From: Prochilodus magdalenae
Taxonomy: Eukaryota > Chordata > Actinopteri > Characiformes > Prochilodontidae
NCBI GenBank assembly: GCA_024036415.1
Contig: JAMWET010001275.1
Coordinates: 1 to 64,000, forward strand
Direction of reading: 5' to 3'
Length of the DNA: 64,000 nucleotides
In this document: in pieces, positions 13,291 through 25,870 of the stretch
Layout: the number at the start of each line of letters is the position of its first letter
How positions within the stretch are numbered: position 1 is the stretch's first letter
Program-made: the position numbers and the translations under genes
The notes under the pieces: model-generated
The model's input: only the letters and a program-made list of their open reading frames with translations
Told to the model about the DNA's origin: nothing
Databases searched by the model: none

Positions 13291-13341
13291 CTTTAGCTTT
13301 TAGCCTCCTATTTTAATAGATTATTGTAAGATACTGTCTAA

Positions 13342-13366
13342 TAATAATAATAATAATAATAATAAT
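13342..13366 (+). repeat. (AAT)n microsatellite near the palindrome centre
   Basis: About eight AAT/ATA units are present in the right arm. The mirror position near 13,185-13,215 has only a degenerate TTATTT sequence, so the arms differ in repeat length here. Confidence 0.7.
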
Positions 13367-14285
13367 ACATATTTACATTTTTTGAGTGATTAAACTACTC
13401 AGAGTAATTTAATGTGACATTTAATGAAATTTAGTGGAGGTGGTGGGAACAAGGGATCACAATGTCTGCAACACAAATACAGCCACTTTATTATAAGAAA
13501 TATGTTTATTGGAAATCTGCTCTAAAATAATATCCCAGGCATCAGTCAATATTTTCATGACTACTTTATGTCAGGACGTTCAGGATGCTCTTAATACCAT
13601 CACTGTGAACGGCTCTAGATTGGGACGTTTTTTTTTTTCTTCCGAACTAAGATTTTGATCTCCAAACCACCTCCCTGTATGTAAACCCTGTATTTTTTTG
13701 TTTTACATGTTGATGATTTAATTTTTGCAGGCATTTTGATGGGTTTGGTGACAAGAGTGTGGTACATGCTGATAAAAGCACACAAGAATGATAATCACCC
13801 TCAGGGTCCTGGATGCCAGCAAGAAAACGGCATAATACTGTACACACCCATTGCAAGCCATTTTAACAACTACCAATTTCATCTATATTTATTAATCTAC
13901 CCCATTCAGTGTCAAACTTTCTAGCAATGACTCCCTACTCCCTACATAGTGCACTGCACAGCAGTCTTCCAAACCCCAGAGCACTAAATGTTTAAGACCG
14001 AGAGTCCCGTGCAGCTTTCTGGCTGGAATATAAAAAGGCTTACAATTAGACATATAAGTTCTATTTAGGAGGCAGAAGCGTCATGACCTTCTTAGTGCAC
14101 TACATTAGGGAAATAGGCCAAGATCTGACTGCCTTTTCTTACTAGCGTGGAGTCGCCAGGGGAGCGCTACATGAACCGCACTCCTTTTCGTCCGAGTGTT
14201 CGCAAAACAGCCTTGCTTTTACGGCAGCGTTTGGTCCTGTCCGTTTTCTCTCCCTTCTGTCCTTCACGGCCGGCGCTGCTAAACA

Positions 14286-14309
14286 CCCCCCCCCCCCCCC
14301 CCCCCCCCC
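14286..14309 (+). repeat. C24 homopolymer present in one arm only
   Basis: A pure run of 24 C replaces a single A at the mirror site in the left arm (AAACAAGCAAGAG). A G12 run at 13,008-13,019 is likewise only three bases long in the opposite arm. This pattern suggests base-calling or polishing error. Confidence 0.8.
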
Positions 14310-14347
14310 GCAAAGAGAGTCGGAAACTCCCCATATCAAGCGAAGAC

Positions 14348-14458
14348 ATGGCCAAACTTGAGCAAAAGAGGACCAAACAACGGGCTGCAGCAGGTTTCCA
14401 GTGTGGGCAAGTCCGTTATTCGGTGGGGTGTTTCATCCCCACTGTCACCTTTTCCTGG
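14348..14458 (+). CDS. tomm7: tomm7 exon 1 (right-arm copy), frameshifted as assembled
   Basis: This is the first coding exon of TOM7, the small single-pass subunit of the mitochondrial outer-membrane TOM import complex. Reading through obvious indels, it begins MAKLSKETKQRLQQ and ends QFVIRWGFIP...YLG, matching vertebrate TOM7 residues 1-35. The expected coding length is 103 nt and 111 are present, so there are several extra bases (in AACTTGAG, CAAAAGAGG and CGGGCTG). The exon ends with one base of a Gly codon at CCTGG followed by donor GTTAGT; exon 2 begins GG, which completes GGG. Comparison with the reverse copy at 12,125-12,230 restores most positions. The breaks are more likely sequence errors than a true pseudogene, because exons 2 and 3 are intact. 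Confidence 0.82.
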
Positions 14459-14714
14459 GTTAGTAACTTTATCAAAACACGCTGGGCTAGGGCCTCGAGT
14501 TAGTTTTAGCCTGCGAGCTAGCATGTGTGGCTTCTCTGAACAGCGTTTAAAAATGCTTTATGGTTTAGTGAGCTAGTAAGATTGTTTGTTTGGGTATCCA
14601 CATGTCTTAAGTATTCGGGTTCATTTTAGTGTTAGTAGCATAGTGTTTTTTACAACGACATTTCCTTACAATTAGCTTTCTTGTTAGCTAGCTGATTTGC
14701 TGTGGAATTCTCCG

Positions 14715-14800
14715 GTCCCACCTTACAAATAGTGGCCGCAGTGACTGTCTGGCGCCTCCGCCTGACAGGAATGCGGCGCATGAACCTTTTAAGGTGGAAC
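14715..14800. mobile_element. short GC-rich MITE-like unit, right-arm copy
   Basis: This is the mirror copy of 11,785-11,875. The end TTTTAAGGTGGAAC is clear, and the opposite end reads TCCCACCTTAC. The GC-rich core (GTGGCCGCAGTGACTG) is shared. Confidence 0.45.
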
Positions 14801-15021
14801 TAAAAATTAAAGAAAGATGCTAGTTTTTAGCTTCGTTGCTTTCTCGAGTTACCGGTGCCAGTTGTGTCCGGTTCGTGTACGGGTCTTTCGTATTTGAAAC
14901 CGTTTACGTTCTGTTCACCATGACGTGAAGGACTCCAATTACACCGCGAATAAACGCCCCGCTTGTTTACAAGGTTGTAGTAGTCTAGGGCCTCCTCTTT
15001 TGCGCTATGTGCCGTCCACGT

Positions 15022-15036
15022 CCGCTAGGGGGCGCC
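15022..15036 (+). promoter_or_regulatory. CTCF-like motif, right-arm copy
   Basis: CCGCTAGGGGGCGCC on the + strand, about 560 bp into tomm7 intron 1. It is identical to the mirrored site at 11,544-11,558 although the surrounding sequence differs by indels. Confidence 0.4.
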
Positions 15037-17559
15037 CTCCTGTTAAGAGGACTCGGGGCTGGTGTTTATATTACTCGTTCATTAAGTAAACACGTGTGGT
15101 GTTTTTTCAGCCACTGTGTGGAACACATAGAGCGGATTTCACTGGTTGTTCATTATGGCTACGTACATATTTAGCCATGATGAAAGTGGGTACAAATCTG
15201 ATTTCTTGTATCGTGACACAGATCTGGATCTTTAGAAGCAACTGTCTGCACACAAAAGCTTATACTTTGCAGTAACAGTCAGTTTTCATACCTGGTTCCT
15301 ATGTGGATCAGATAGGTATTCAAATTCAGATGAACTCTCGGATATCAGAAAATAGAGGACACAAACAGCACCAGTTGGGCCAGCTTTTAAACTAAGACAT
15401 TTATGATTCATTAAATCTAAATTTGGTTGAAAAATGGACAGGAGGTGTGAAACTAAACTGGGCTCTTTCCATCACTAGCTTCTAATTATATGCTGAAAGA
15501 CTGTTTGGGTGTTGGATATACCTGTTTTCCTGCTTGGACAGTGTTGCTCTAATCTCCTATAATTGCACCAAAGAGATTCAGACAGACTCCGACAGTAAAC
15601 ACATGTTCGTAGTGGAAGCTTTAATGTTACCTCGGAATGCACCAATGTACGACACCAGTCTGATATATAATTTCATGAACCTTTTTGCCAATGTCAAGAC
15701 GTATATCTTTGTAGACTAAAGAAACCAAGACGTTAACCTTGTTTGTATATTTCAGTGCTGTAGTCCAGCATTAGCTGAACGTGCTGCTCTTCCAGGGTAT
15801 GATAAATACCTCATCAACTATCCTTTGGAAATATCAGTCAAATCAATCGAAACAACATGCTGCTGTTGATCTCTCGTGTACGCTGTTAATCTGCTTCAGA
15901 GCAACAGAACTCGCATGTCTTCCAGCGTTATCAGCGCTCTGATTAAATGAACTTAGCTTTTTCCAAACAGCAGTATCGGGTTCATCAGGGTCATGCGGTT
16001 AAAAGTGCATAACTTGCTGATGCACCAGTCACGGTTTAATGTGCTAGCAACAGTGCACTTAATCTCACCAGTTTCTACATTTCCACACCACCGTTAAAGT
16101 GTAAACAAAGTTAGGAAGGTAGAAACTGGAACCAGTCTGGAGGGCAGATTAACCTCGCCAAAATAGCAGATCACCCATAACGCACTGCGACATGACATCT
16201 GCTTCCCAAGCCCGGTGGACGATTCATTGTTCGGTATAACTGATGAATGTGAGAAAGAAAGATTAAGAAAGAGAGGAACCCAGACTCAAAAGAGGAACTT
16301 CTTTAGATGACAACGGATGGTTTGTTTCCGATTCCGTTTATGGAAGTTTCTCAGAGATTAGATACGGTCATTTGGAACAGACAGAGGGAAGGTCTCTGAT
16401 AAACGAAAACTGTCAGGACATAATTATCCCATGTGCTTCTGACTAGTGTCAGACATAGGATATTAGATGAGATCATATATATATGAGATAATAAGCGTAT
16501 GTGTGTATGTGTGTGTGTGTATATGGATGTCTATGTAGGATTCTTTAGGGTTGTGATCATGATGATGATGATGACAGAAGGTTAAACGGAATATGGTATA
16601 TGGTGTTCAGACTGCCAGCCCAAATCCATTTCCAGATTGTATCCAGGTTCATTTTTGGCCGTCTGAACCTGGAAAAATAACAAAACACAATCCAAATCAC
16701 ATCCAAACCACATCTGAAAGTGATTTGACGTGCAGTTACGAACAGATTTTTACAGATTGCTCTCAGTCTAAAATCTCTAGCTATTAAAATCAGATTAGAA
16801 AGTGTCGTTTGCAACGCTTGCCCCTGGCTAAGCAATGACAATGTCAGATCCAGAGTGATGGGGGTGCTGGGATTCAAGAAAAGTGGCCAAGAGCTCTGAA
16901 CCTCAATTTGACATGGTGACAGTTTGTGATGGTGATCTGAGATGAAGAATAAATCTGACATGTCTGCAGTCTGATCGTAGGCTGACTTACAGTCCTGGTT
17001 CAACTAATGAGTTAATTATCTCAGCAAACTAGTTTTATTGTTGTATCTCTTCATTCTAAATGTTCCAAACGAACTTTGTGTTAGTGATGGTTGTGATAGT
17101 CATTTGCTTATTTTGGACTGGAAAACACAACGATCAAATCCTCTTTGAGAAAGATTGTGAGATTTGGGCTTATTACACCATAGTTTACACTTTCAGTCCA
17201 TCTCAGATCATCTTTGGCCTAGGGAAGTCAGTGGTAATTCTGGATGGCCTCTGCTTTGCATAGCACAGTCTTAACTTGCATTTATGGGTGCAGTGACTGG
17301 CTGTTTATTGGCAGGGTTTTTCCGAAATATTCCTAAGCCTGTTTAATTATTTTTATTACAAAAACATATCAGTTTTTAATGTAGTTCCGTTTGAGGGATT
17401 GTCACAGGTATTCAGTATTGGTTTTCAGCCTTGCCTTGCACATGGAGAGATTTCTTCATAGATTCTCTGGATCTTTTGATGATGATATGCACTACAGAGA
17501 CAGAACTGCATAAAATCTATCCTGTGATCCTTATTGAGAAACATTAAAAAAAAACAAAA

Positions 17560-20330
17560 AAAAAATATAGCCGCAAGCGGCAATTGAGGGTCCTAGCACG
17601 TCATAAGTCCACTGAAGCCTTTTGGACCAGCAAGGCCTCACAAGGCCTAAAGCAGTTCGGACCTTGTTTCTAGATCTATAAAGATAATACAGGTTTAACA
17701 GCTCAGGCAGTTCTCATGTCATTAGGAACCATGTCATTCGTTTGTATTTATCAAAAAAGGAACATCTCACTTTCAGCTCAGTGTTGTAGAAGCCCACTGA
17801 GAACTGTTCAGCTGGTTTTAAACCCTTGAGGCCTCAGAAGGCTTAAAGCAGTTTGGACCTTGTTTACAGACAGAGAGGTAAAACTTATAGGAAGTGGGAG
17901 TTTATCTTCAGGTCTTCATTCACCATAAATAATCAGCAGTGGTCTATTAACATTATAGAAGCTGAGGCTTATGTGTACAGGCCCTTATAGCATGAGGAGC
18001 AATTGTGGCACGCAGAAGTGAGATTAAAGGCCTTAGAATAAATCAGAAAGCATTGATCAGGGGCCTGAGACACACTTGTGTACCAAGTTTCATTGAGATT
18101 GACCTTTGACCCTTGCTTTTATAAGCTGTAATTTCTGAACAAATACGTGAAAATAGCAGAGCTATTTTCTGACACAACATGTAATTACAAAGTTGTGCAG
18201 TACTGAGAGCTAAATCAAATGACATCAGGAGTTTGTCTATAGACTGTGTAATAACATTGTAATAAGCGTGTTTTTAAGTGATTTTAAGTGTTTTTAGGTG
18301 CTATAGCGCCCCCTAAAAGGCCAAAACTGCAGCAAACTTTGTACATCTCAACAGAGTCTTGATTTGTACATGCCTGTAAAGTTTTGAGTCAGTCTGAGTA
18401 ATGGCTGAGGAGTTGTAACGAAATAGGCTGTAAATTCCAAGGCCGAAGTGGTTTGTTGATTTATAGAAGCCATGTCAAGTAAAAAAGTCAACTTTTTTTT
18501 GATAATTATTTACCTAGAGACTCCACAGAGTATTTTAAGACCAGTTTGGAATGGCTTTGATCAAAATCCAGGGACTAGTATTTGGAAAAGTATCAATTTT
18601 AAAAAATTATTTATTAAAAAAAAAAAATTGATTTTTTTAAAAAAAATGTATTTGCAAAAATTGTTTGGAACACTCCAGTGCATGAAAAGTAATGCCTTTT
18701 ATTTGCAATTAGGGTGAAATTTATATGAGATATACTTGATTTTCCAAAATAGCGCCACAACTTATAAAAACCCTTTGGTTTTTATAAGCTGTAATTTCCG
18801 AACGAATAGGTAAAAATAGCAGAGCAGTAGTCCATTTTCTGACACAACATGTAATTACAAAGTTGTGCAGGAATAAGACCTGAATCAAATGACATCAGAT
18901 GTTTGGCTATACATTGTGTAATAACATTGTAATAAGCATTTTAGTGATTTTAAGTGTTTTTAAGTGCTATAGCGCCCCCTAAAGGGCAAACTGCACCAAA
19001 TTTTTGTACATCTCATCAGAGAGTCTCAGTTGGCACATGTCTGTAAAATACTGAGTTGATCTGAGTAAAGACTGAGGAGTTATAGCACTATAGGCTGTAA
19101 ATTCCAAGGCAGAAGTGATTTGTTGATTAAAAGAAGCCATGTTAAGTAAAAAAGTCAACTTTTTTTTGATAATTATTTACCTAGAGACTCCACAGAGTAT
19201 TTTAAGACCAGTTTTTGGAACGGCTGTGGTCAAAATCCAGGGCTAGTTCGAAAAGTAGCATTTTTGAACATTTATTGATTAAAAAATAACTATGCATTTT
19301 TGTAACACAATTGTATTTACAAAGTTGTTTGTAATAGTCCAGTGCATGATGTTAATGCATTTGTTTAAGATTAGGTTGGAATTTCTATGAGATATACCGG
19401 ATTATCCAAAATAGCGCCACCTAGTCGCCAAATCTTTTGAAATTTTACTGGCTGTTGCAAAGTCCCTCCAAAGACATACCAGTGAAGTTTCAGGCTGATT
19501 GGTTAATGTTAAGCCTATCAAATGCCTGCGGAAAGCTTATTGGCTAATGGCGTCCATAATTTTTAATGTATCAAATTGTCCTTAAAGATTCACTTATAGA
19601 CTGTGTCATAGATGAAGTGTGCAAAGTTTCAGCTCGATCGAACTTGCGGTTGCTGAGAAACAGTTATGTAGCAATTAAAGCTAAAAATATAGATGTAAAT
19701 GCGCCAAATTTGATAAGCCACCTCAGAATCATGTCCGGAACCAATTTCCAAAGTTTCAAATTTTTTGGATGAAGCATGTTTGAGTTACAGAATTTTTTAT
19801 TAATTAAGCATTTTCTCGAAAGGGTTCATTTGCATATGGCGGCCATTTTGTTTACAAAAGTCAACATGTTTTTGATAATTATTAAGGATCAGTGTCTAGA
19901 GAATTTTTTGTGATTTTTTTCAGAATTTTCGGGCTTAAACCCTAAGACTAGTTTGCAAAAGTAGGTTTTGCATATTATGCTAATTAGAAAAAGATCTAAG
20001 TAGGCGGAGCTTAATGGTCCAAATGGCAAAGTGATAGGTTTTGACCAAGGAATATGGGAAAAACTGGCAAAATTTTGGTTTAGGAGTTATAGGCCAAAAC
20101 GTGTTTTGGCTTGCTATAGCGCCACCTTGAGGCCAGTTGGTGCCATTCTTTGTGGCTGAGTCATTTCACCCCTACTGTACCTTCAGTCCAAGTTTGGTGT
20201 CTCTAGGCCTTACGGTTTTTGCTCTACGACGTGTTTCAGCCGGGAAAAAGAATAATAATAAGAAGAAGAAGAAGAAGAAAAATCCTAACAAATACAATAG
20301 GGTCCCTGCACTACGTGCTAGGACCCTAAA
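17560..20330. mobile_element. unclassified 2.8-kb non-autonomous repeat element, right-arm copy
   Basis: This is the reverse complement of 6,018-8,905. It starts with a poly(A) stretch and GCCGCAAGCGGC, then GAGGGTCCTAGCACGT, and ends CACGTGCTAGGACCCT-like at about 20,308-20,328 after an (AAG)n tract near 20,260. The two tandem modules are present (about 18,100-19,430), as are AGCGCCCCCTAAA motifs at about 18,306 and 18,971. No protein-coding frame is credible. Confidence 0.6.
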
Positions 20331-23030
20331 TATATATATATAAAATTACTGCTGTACCACGGTCATGTGATGCCTACCGTTGGGTTTTTTGCTGGTGAAA
20401 GTCATTAATCAGGTTGGTACCAGTTTACAGCTTTACTAACGTCTCTGTTAGTAAGAGACTAACTGTTATTCTGTCTATTGTGGCTTTGTGTTTTACAGAG
20501 GTCGCGTCAGCAAGCGCTGATGTTTTACTGCTCCAAACTGAGTGTAAAGCGTTCTCTTTATACTGGCCATGATGATTAAAAAAGTGTTTAATCCAAGATT
20601 TGCGTCTTTAGTTCCTTATGTTAAACTATCACCGTTTGCTGTAAAGGGGAAGTAAGAAGGAGCTGTTATTTACACAGAAACTACCAACACCGCAAATGTA
20701 AACCACCAAACCATGTGGGCGCGTTGCTATATCACTGCGGTGACATTCATGCCAGCATAGACCTACTTTTATTGCTCTTGTGGAACATGTTGCAGGCTTT
20801 TAGTTTAGCATATATTTAACATTATATATTTAAAACCATACAGTTCTTACGTTTATACTGTCTTTATCTTATGATGGGTCCTTTTGTCTACTGTCCCAGC
20901 TGCTTTGGGATTGACTTAAGGTCAGGAGCTGTAGTCTTGGATCGAGACTGTGCTTATGGTTGTCAAACTTCCATGGTGACAGAAGGGAAAGTCCCATCAA
21001 TGGCAGAATTAAAACATACAACTAGCGGAAGCAGAGACATCAACCTACACATTTCCAGAATGTTGCCATGCCTTGTTTAGTTTCGCTTGTCTTTCACTTC
21101 TGACCACATTGTCCCCTGCTCATACTGAGTAGTGAAACTTTACCTGTGTACTACTTGATGTTGTGTGAAGTGTGAGGGCATCTTCCTTATTATGATAGTG
21201 TTGTGCTTCTGTAATGTTCCTTAGTTACTAGTAAACAAACAGAATATAGGGCACCTTTATCAGTAGTTGAGATGCAAATTGTGGTAAAATCTTTTGACCA
21301 ATGACTAACAGTTTGTTAGCGATTAATACTGGCAAGTCTAAAATCAAGGACCCATCAAGCCCTTGTAAAATATATTAGATAAACTGATGTGTGCACAAAT
21401 CAGTTTAATTCTGTACTAGATAATAAAGATGCCATAGAATGCATTTTTTGGCTCTTTGTTTTCTGATGTCTGCATAGAGGTCAGGGTAAAAAAAAAAAAA
21501 AAAAAAAAAATTCCAGTTTTACATGTCCATTTACAGCCCTAAGATTAGGTCCCAGGATTATTTGAGCTGTTTCGCACTTTATAGTGCACTTATGAATATT
21601 TTTTCTGCTTCAGCCATCAGAAAAGTGAATACAGCGACACAGCTTACAGGTTGCTGTTGGGGTTGTGATGTTAGTTAGGGAGGAAATGCAGATTCTATTT
21701 TTAGTTCATTATTAAAATAAATTGTTAATTATTAAATTAATAATTAAATTAATAAAATAATTAAAGTTTTCCACAATCATGTCCAAGATGTGGGTGCTGA
21801 GGATGGTTTCCTGCTGAAGATGGCTTTCCGTGCTATCTTAAGTGGTGCCACAGCTACATTCTGACACCTGAGCAAACTGTGACATTTAAGGTGGAACAGA
21901 ATATTGGATTGGGGGGAAGAGGCAAAAAGGAAGCCAGCTTCAGCCTTGTTTAAAGATGAACATCAACAATGTCTGTTCAAAGTTCCCTGAGAAGGATATA
22001 AAGCGTGTGGGCATTCCCTTTACAGTCTGTATATGCTGTAGTGGTTAGGGTGGAATGAAACATTTGAAGCTGACAAATAGGTAGTCAATTTCAGCTGCGT
22101 TTGCAGGAGAACATTATCTGCCCCCAAAAGGTGATTGGGGAAAAAGGACGTGGGAACGTTTTAGGTTCAGCTACTGCCACCATAATATAAATGTAAATAG
22201 CGTATTGTAGTGCAAAGACAAATAGACAAAAACAGTGTCCGTAAACAGTACAGTAGGACATTTGCAAACAGTATGATGCATGTGCAAAGTGTAAGAGCAG
22301 TGTCAGTTATGTGGTTGTAAACAGTATAGATATAACATGTACAGTGCAGGTAGGAGAAGCAGCTTAATGTTCAGGTAAACTGCTAAATTGCTTAGTAAAG
22401 ATTAAGCTGAAGTACCTGAGGTTCCTTTTCATTTGAGAAGTGAGCACAGCAGTTTGTCCTCCTTGCAGCCTTTATGTATTCCCCGTTTGTAAGTTTAAAC
22501 TGTGCTGTGAGTCCACTCTGCTGGGGAACTGGTGGTTCACCTCAAAGCACACTGGTCTGTGATCGCAGGGACCTCAGTTTGAGCCTCGCTGAGGTGCGAC
22601 AGTCCCACGTTAGATCTACAGGCACCCCAGAAACATGCTAACAATGGCATAGCACATATTGCAAACAAATTAGGGGACCTAATTATCCGATACCTGGTCC
22701 AGCTAACTTAATACCAGAACCGATATCTGATCCTAATGTCAGATCGGTGCATCCCTGGCAGTAGTTCCTCCCAAGGCATTCAGAACCTCCTACTGCTGGT
22801 CTGACCTCTGCTCACTAGCCCTGCTATTCTCTAAATGCAGGATGCACATATCTAACTGTATAGTCCTCTCAATCAGGCAAGAAACTAGATTGCACTTTTC
22901 ACAAAGTTAGTGCTGTTTGTACTAGTGATGGAGAGAGTAACCTTAAACATGCTAAAGTCAGAGCAAAGCTCTGACATGCATGTTTGCTTCATCGGCTGAT
23001 TTGAGTTCTTTTCAAGTGTCTCAAAGAAGA

Positions 23031-24950
23031 GTAGCCTCTAAGAGCCTGCAGTTGTGATTAGGACTCTGGTGTTGGCCCACAATTCCCGTATAGTGGCATC
23101 CCTAAAAGATCCACCTTTTTGAGGATCTTCTGTTTCATTCGTTGTCTTACGCATCATTAATATTCTCAGCAGGTGGCACAGTGGGGCAGTGTGTAGTGCT
23201 GTCACTGGGATCTGTGGTAGAATGAAAAGCGTTGCCTGTGTAGTATTTGGGTGCCATTACTGTAAGTGATGGAGCGGAAGAGCATGTGCTGCTTCTGTTG
23301 CATAATGGCTCTTTAGACAGTTACTTTGCGAATGAGCATTTATTGGCGTCATAGGCATGTTCAGTGTTCAGTGAGCACCATCCTAGTCACTTCCGGGCCA
23401 GCTTTTTGTACTCTGGCTGCGCATCACTCTAAGTACTTCATCATGAATGTGAAAAATGGTGAATTCGGGTCAGTATTGTTGCGCCAGAGTTCCAATATTT
23501 CCTCCCAAATGTGTCCCCAGCTGACTGTTAACTTCGCTTTTCATTCTTTCAGCGTTTGTCTTTCCCAGGCATGTTTTGTTTCTTTTAGTCAGGTCTGAAT
23601 CACACCACACTCCTTTTTTCAGATGTCATAAAATTAGAACATTCACTGTACGCTGTAGAGCTGGGAATTGTCATATTTAATTTTACTTTTAAAGAAGGGT
23701 GGGGTAAACGGCAGTAAAGTGACAGGAGCTTCCAAAATGTGTTCAATAAGTGCATAATAGCTACAGAGAAGAACATCGCTGAATATCAGGTCTCAGCTTT
23801 ACTGATTGTGTTTGTGGATGAGTTGGTTTGTGAGACAAAGAAAATATTATCAGTCTATAAGACCTATTTAAAAAAAAAAAAAAAAAGTTTCCCCAGAAAG
23901 TTGGGAAAAAATATGTGGAAAAATATCCCTGCAGATTTATTTCAATAAACAATCCACAGTTATGATTCTCCATTAAAACATTACTTAGTGGTGGCTTAGA
24001 ATGGACATGAAAGAAATGAATGGTGGTTTCTGAGCATGCATATACATACATTCATTCATGTGCAAGTTTGCCCTTTGTGAAATTGCATGTTTTGTTGATT
24101 GACTTGAAGAGGTAACATACACGATTATTACAATTATTTGCTAAATTAAAATATTGAAATATATAATGCAGAAAATGTGGTAAATTGTGTCAAACTGGTG
24201 CCACATTTATGCTGTATTTTATGTTAAATGCTACAGATAAATATAAATTTGTACCATTTGTTCGTTCTTGTAGAAGATGTAATCCTTATTCTCACTTAGG
24301 AAATCAACAGATTCAAACTTTTGCATGTGATTGCAAGATGCAGTGTAATGTGCTTATATCAACTGAAAATGAAAACATAGATTTAAATCTTTTCAGCACA
24401 CCCAGTGAGACGGGAGTGTGAAAGCGGGTTTATGAGAAGTGAACAACTCATGGAAAGTTCATTTTTAGAATTACAGGCAGTCCTGGTTAAGCATGGTCAC
24501 ATATTACTTGGAAGTGTCATTGAGAGTGTTTTTATGGTAAAAAAAAAAAAGGGTGTTTTTAAAAAAATTATTTTTACATATATATTATTATTATTATTAT
24601 TTATTGTTTTTTTTTCCCCAAAAGCCAGATGTCAACCCTCATTTACACAGTAGTGAGAATCATGTTTGGTGTCAGAACTGAAGTATTGCCTTGAAATATC
24701 AATCAAATCAGGCACCTGTTTTATGGAGATACAGCAATCTGTATATGTTCCTGTGATGATGTGAGGTGTCACAGAATGCCTGATTAGTATATGTACACTT
24801 ACCTGTAAAATATGACAATGGTGAAAAGGGAACTGAAGGGCACCTAGTTTTACCTTTTTAGGCGAAACCCAACCTCTATAGAAGAGGAGGGGAAAATTAG
24901 AGATGGAACAGCAGATGTGATTGTACTCCAGGTTCCCCTCATACTATGGT
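23031..24950. other. tomm7 intron 1 outside the inverted repeat
   Basis: No exon or clear mobile element was recognised. A short stretch near 23,170-23,220 (GGTGGCACAGTGGGGCAGTG) resembles the head of a common fish repeat but is too decayed to classify. Confidence 0.5.
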
Positions 24951-25014
24951 TTAGCCCGGGGGAGGGGTAACCTGTTTAAATGTGATATTGGGGGTACTGG
25001 GGGAGAGGTTCCTA

Positions 25015-25350
25015 TTTTTTTAAGCATGGTTAGGGATCTTTGCATGTCAAAACAACATGTACTGTAAAGTAATGCGTTCTTAATCGTATTCACTTTGGAA
25101 ATTCTGGAAAAAACTAATTGTGGTACCGCACCTTTTTCCAGACCTCTAGACTGTTCGCCCGACACTACCCATAAAGGGCGCCCCCTACCACGACTTTTGT
25201 CCGGTAGAAGGACGCGCTTTATCACAGTTCCCTATATATGAACAGGATTCTGATATTGTGCGTTCCTATTTTTAACATTTTATTTGCATGTAAAAAATAT
25301 ACTGTAAATTAATCGTTATTAATCGTATTCACTTTGGAAATTCTGGAACA
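25015..25350 (+). repeat. diverged direct repeat pair (about 100 bp, 240 bp apart)
   Basis: Both 25,015-25,110 and 25,255-25,348 contain TTCCTATTTTT, a TGCATGT...ACTGTAAA segment and CACTTTGGAAATTCTGGA in the same order, with indels between. The segment between them holds a GGGCGCCCCCTA motif (25,176-25,187). Confidence 0.6.
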
Positions 25351-25821
25351 ATTGTGGTCCTTAGCATTTCATACTTGAAAGTATCTAGAACATGTCTGTG
25401 CTTCATAAATAAAGCCACATGTACAGTTCTGAGAAACCATAACCTGGAGTGCTACACACTGGGTACCTGAATAATGTTGAATATGTTGTGGCCGACTGTG
25501 AACAGGGTCACTTCCCTGAGTTTTTTCTGCAATAGAGGATTTTTTTTTTTTCTTCATTAAGCTTAGTCAGTGTTATGTTTTATGGTTACTGGAAAGCGTT
25601 AATCCGTTACTCACTGAATGAGGAATTGAGTGTTTCAGAAAGACGTCTTCTAAAATGTGATGCAATAGTGGCGAGAGGGCACAGGCAGACACACCATTCA
25701 TGACAAGCGAAAGGGCAGTTTTTGGTTCTGCAAAAGAGGTTTTGAATGATATTGCTGCAATCTTGCGTGTGAAACCTGCACACTCTTCTTTTGAATGATG
25801 CGTTTGCTGATTTCTTTGCAG

Positions 25822-25870
25822 GGTTCAAACGGGGAGCAGATCCTGGAATGCCTGAGCCCACAGTCCTAAG
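25822..25870 (+). CDS. tomm7: tomm7 exon 2
   Basis: Acceptor TGATTTCTTTGCAG is followed by 49 nt that encode, after the split Gly codon, FKRGADPGMPEPTVL and the first two bases of a Ser codon, then donor GTACAC. This is the strongly conserved C-terminal segment of TOM7, the subunit that modulates assembly and stability of the TOM complex and helps stabilise PINK1 at the mitochondrial surface. Phase fits both neighbours: exon 1 supplies one G and exon 3 one T (AG|T, Ser). The exon is intact, unlike exon 1, and marks where base accuracy becomes good. Confidence 0.95.

Larger units (their letters stand above)
13291..23030. repeat. right arm of a giant inverted repeat (about 9.7 kb)
   Basis: This arm mirrors 3,150-13,274. 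It is the arm in register with its right flank: tomm7 exon 1 here lies on the + strand, as do exons 2 and 3 further right. Symmetry ends just beyond TTCAAGTGTCTCAAAGAAGA near 23,010-23,030. It holds tomm7 exon 1 and most of intron 1, including a copy of the 2.8-kb repeat element. Single-base indels relative to the other arm are frequent, and a C24 run (14,286-14,309) has no counterpart there. Confidence 0.93.
14459..25821 (+). other. tomm7: tomm7 intron 1 as assembled (11.4 kb)
   Basis: The intron runs from donor GTTAGT after exon 1 to the acceptor TTTCTTTGCAG before exon 2. It holds most of the right arm of the inverted repeat, a 2.8-kb repeat element, a CTCF-like motif and a direct repeat pair near 25.0-25.35 kb. 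I see no other exon in it. The outer part (23.03-25.82 kb) lies outside the inverted repeat. Confidence 0.65.

Noticed and set aside
23160..23230. Possible tRNA-like or SINE head (GGTGGCACAGTGGGGCAG)
   Set aside because: The match is short and decayed. No B box or tail could be identified, so it was not annotated as an element.
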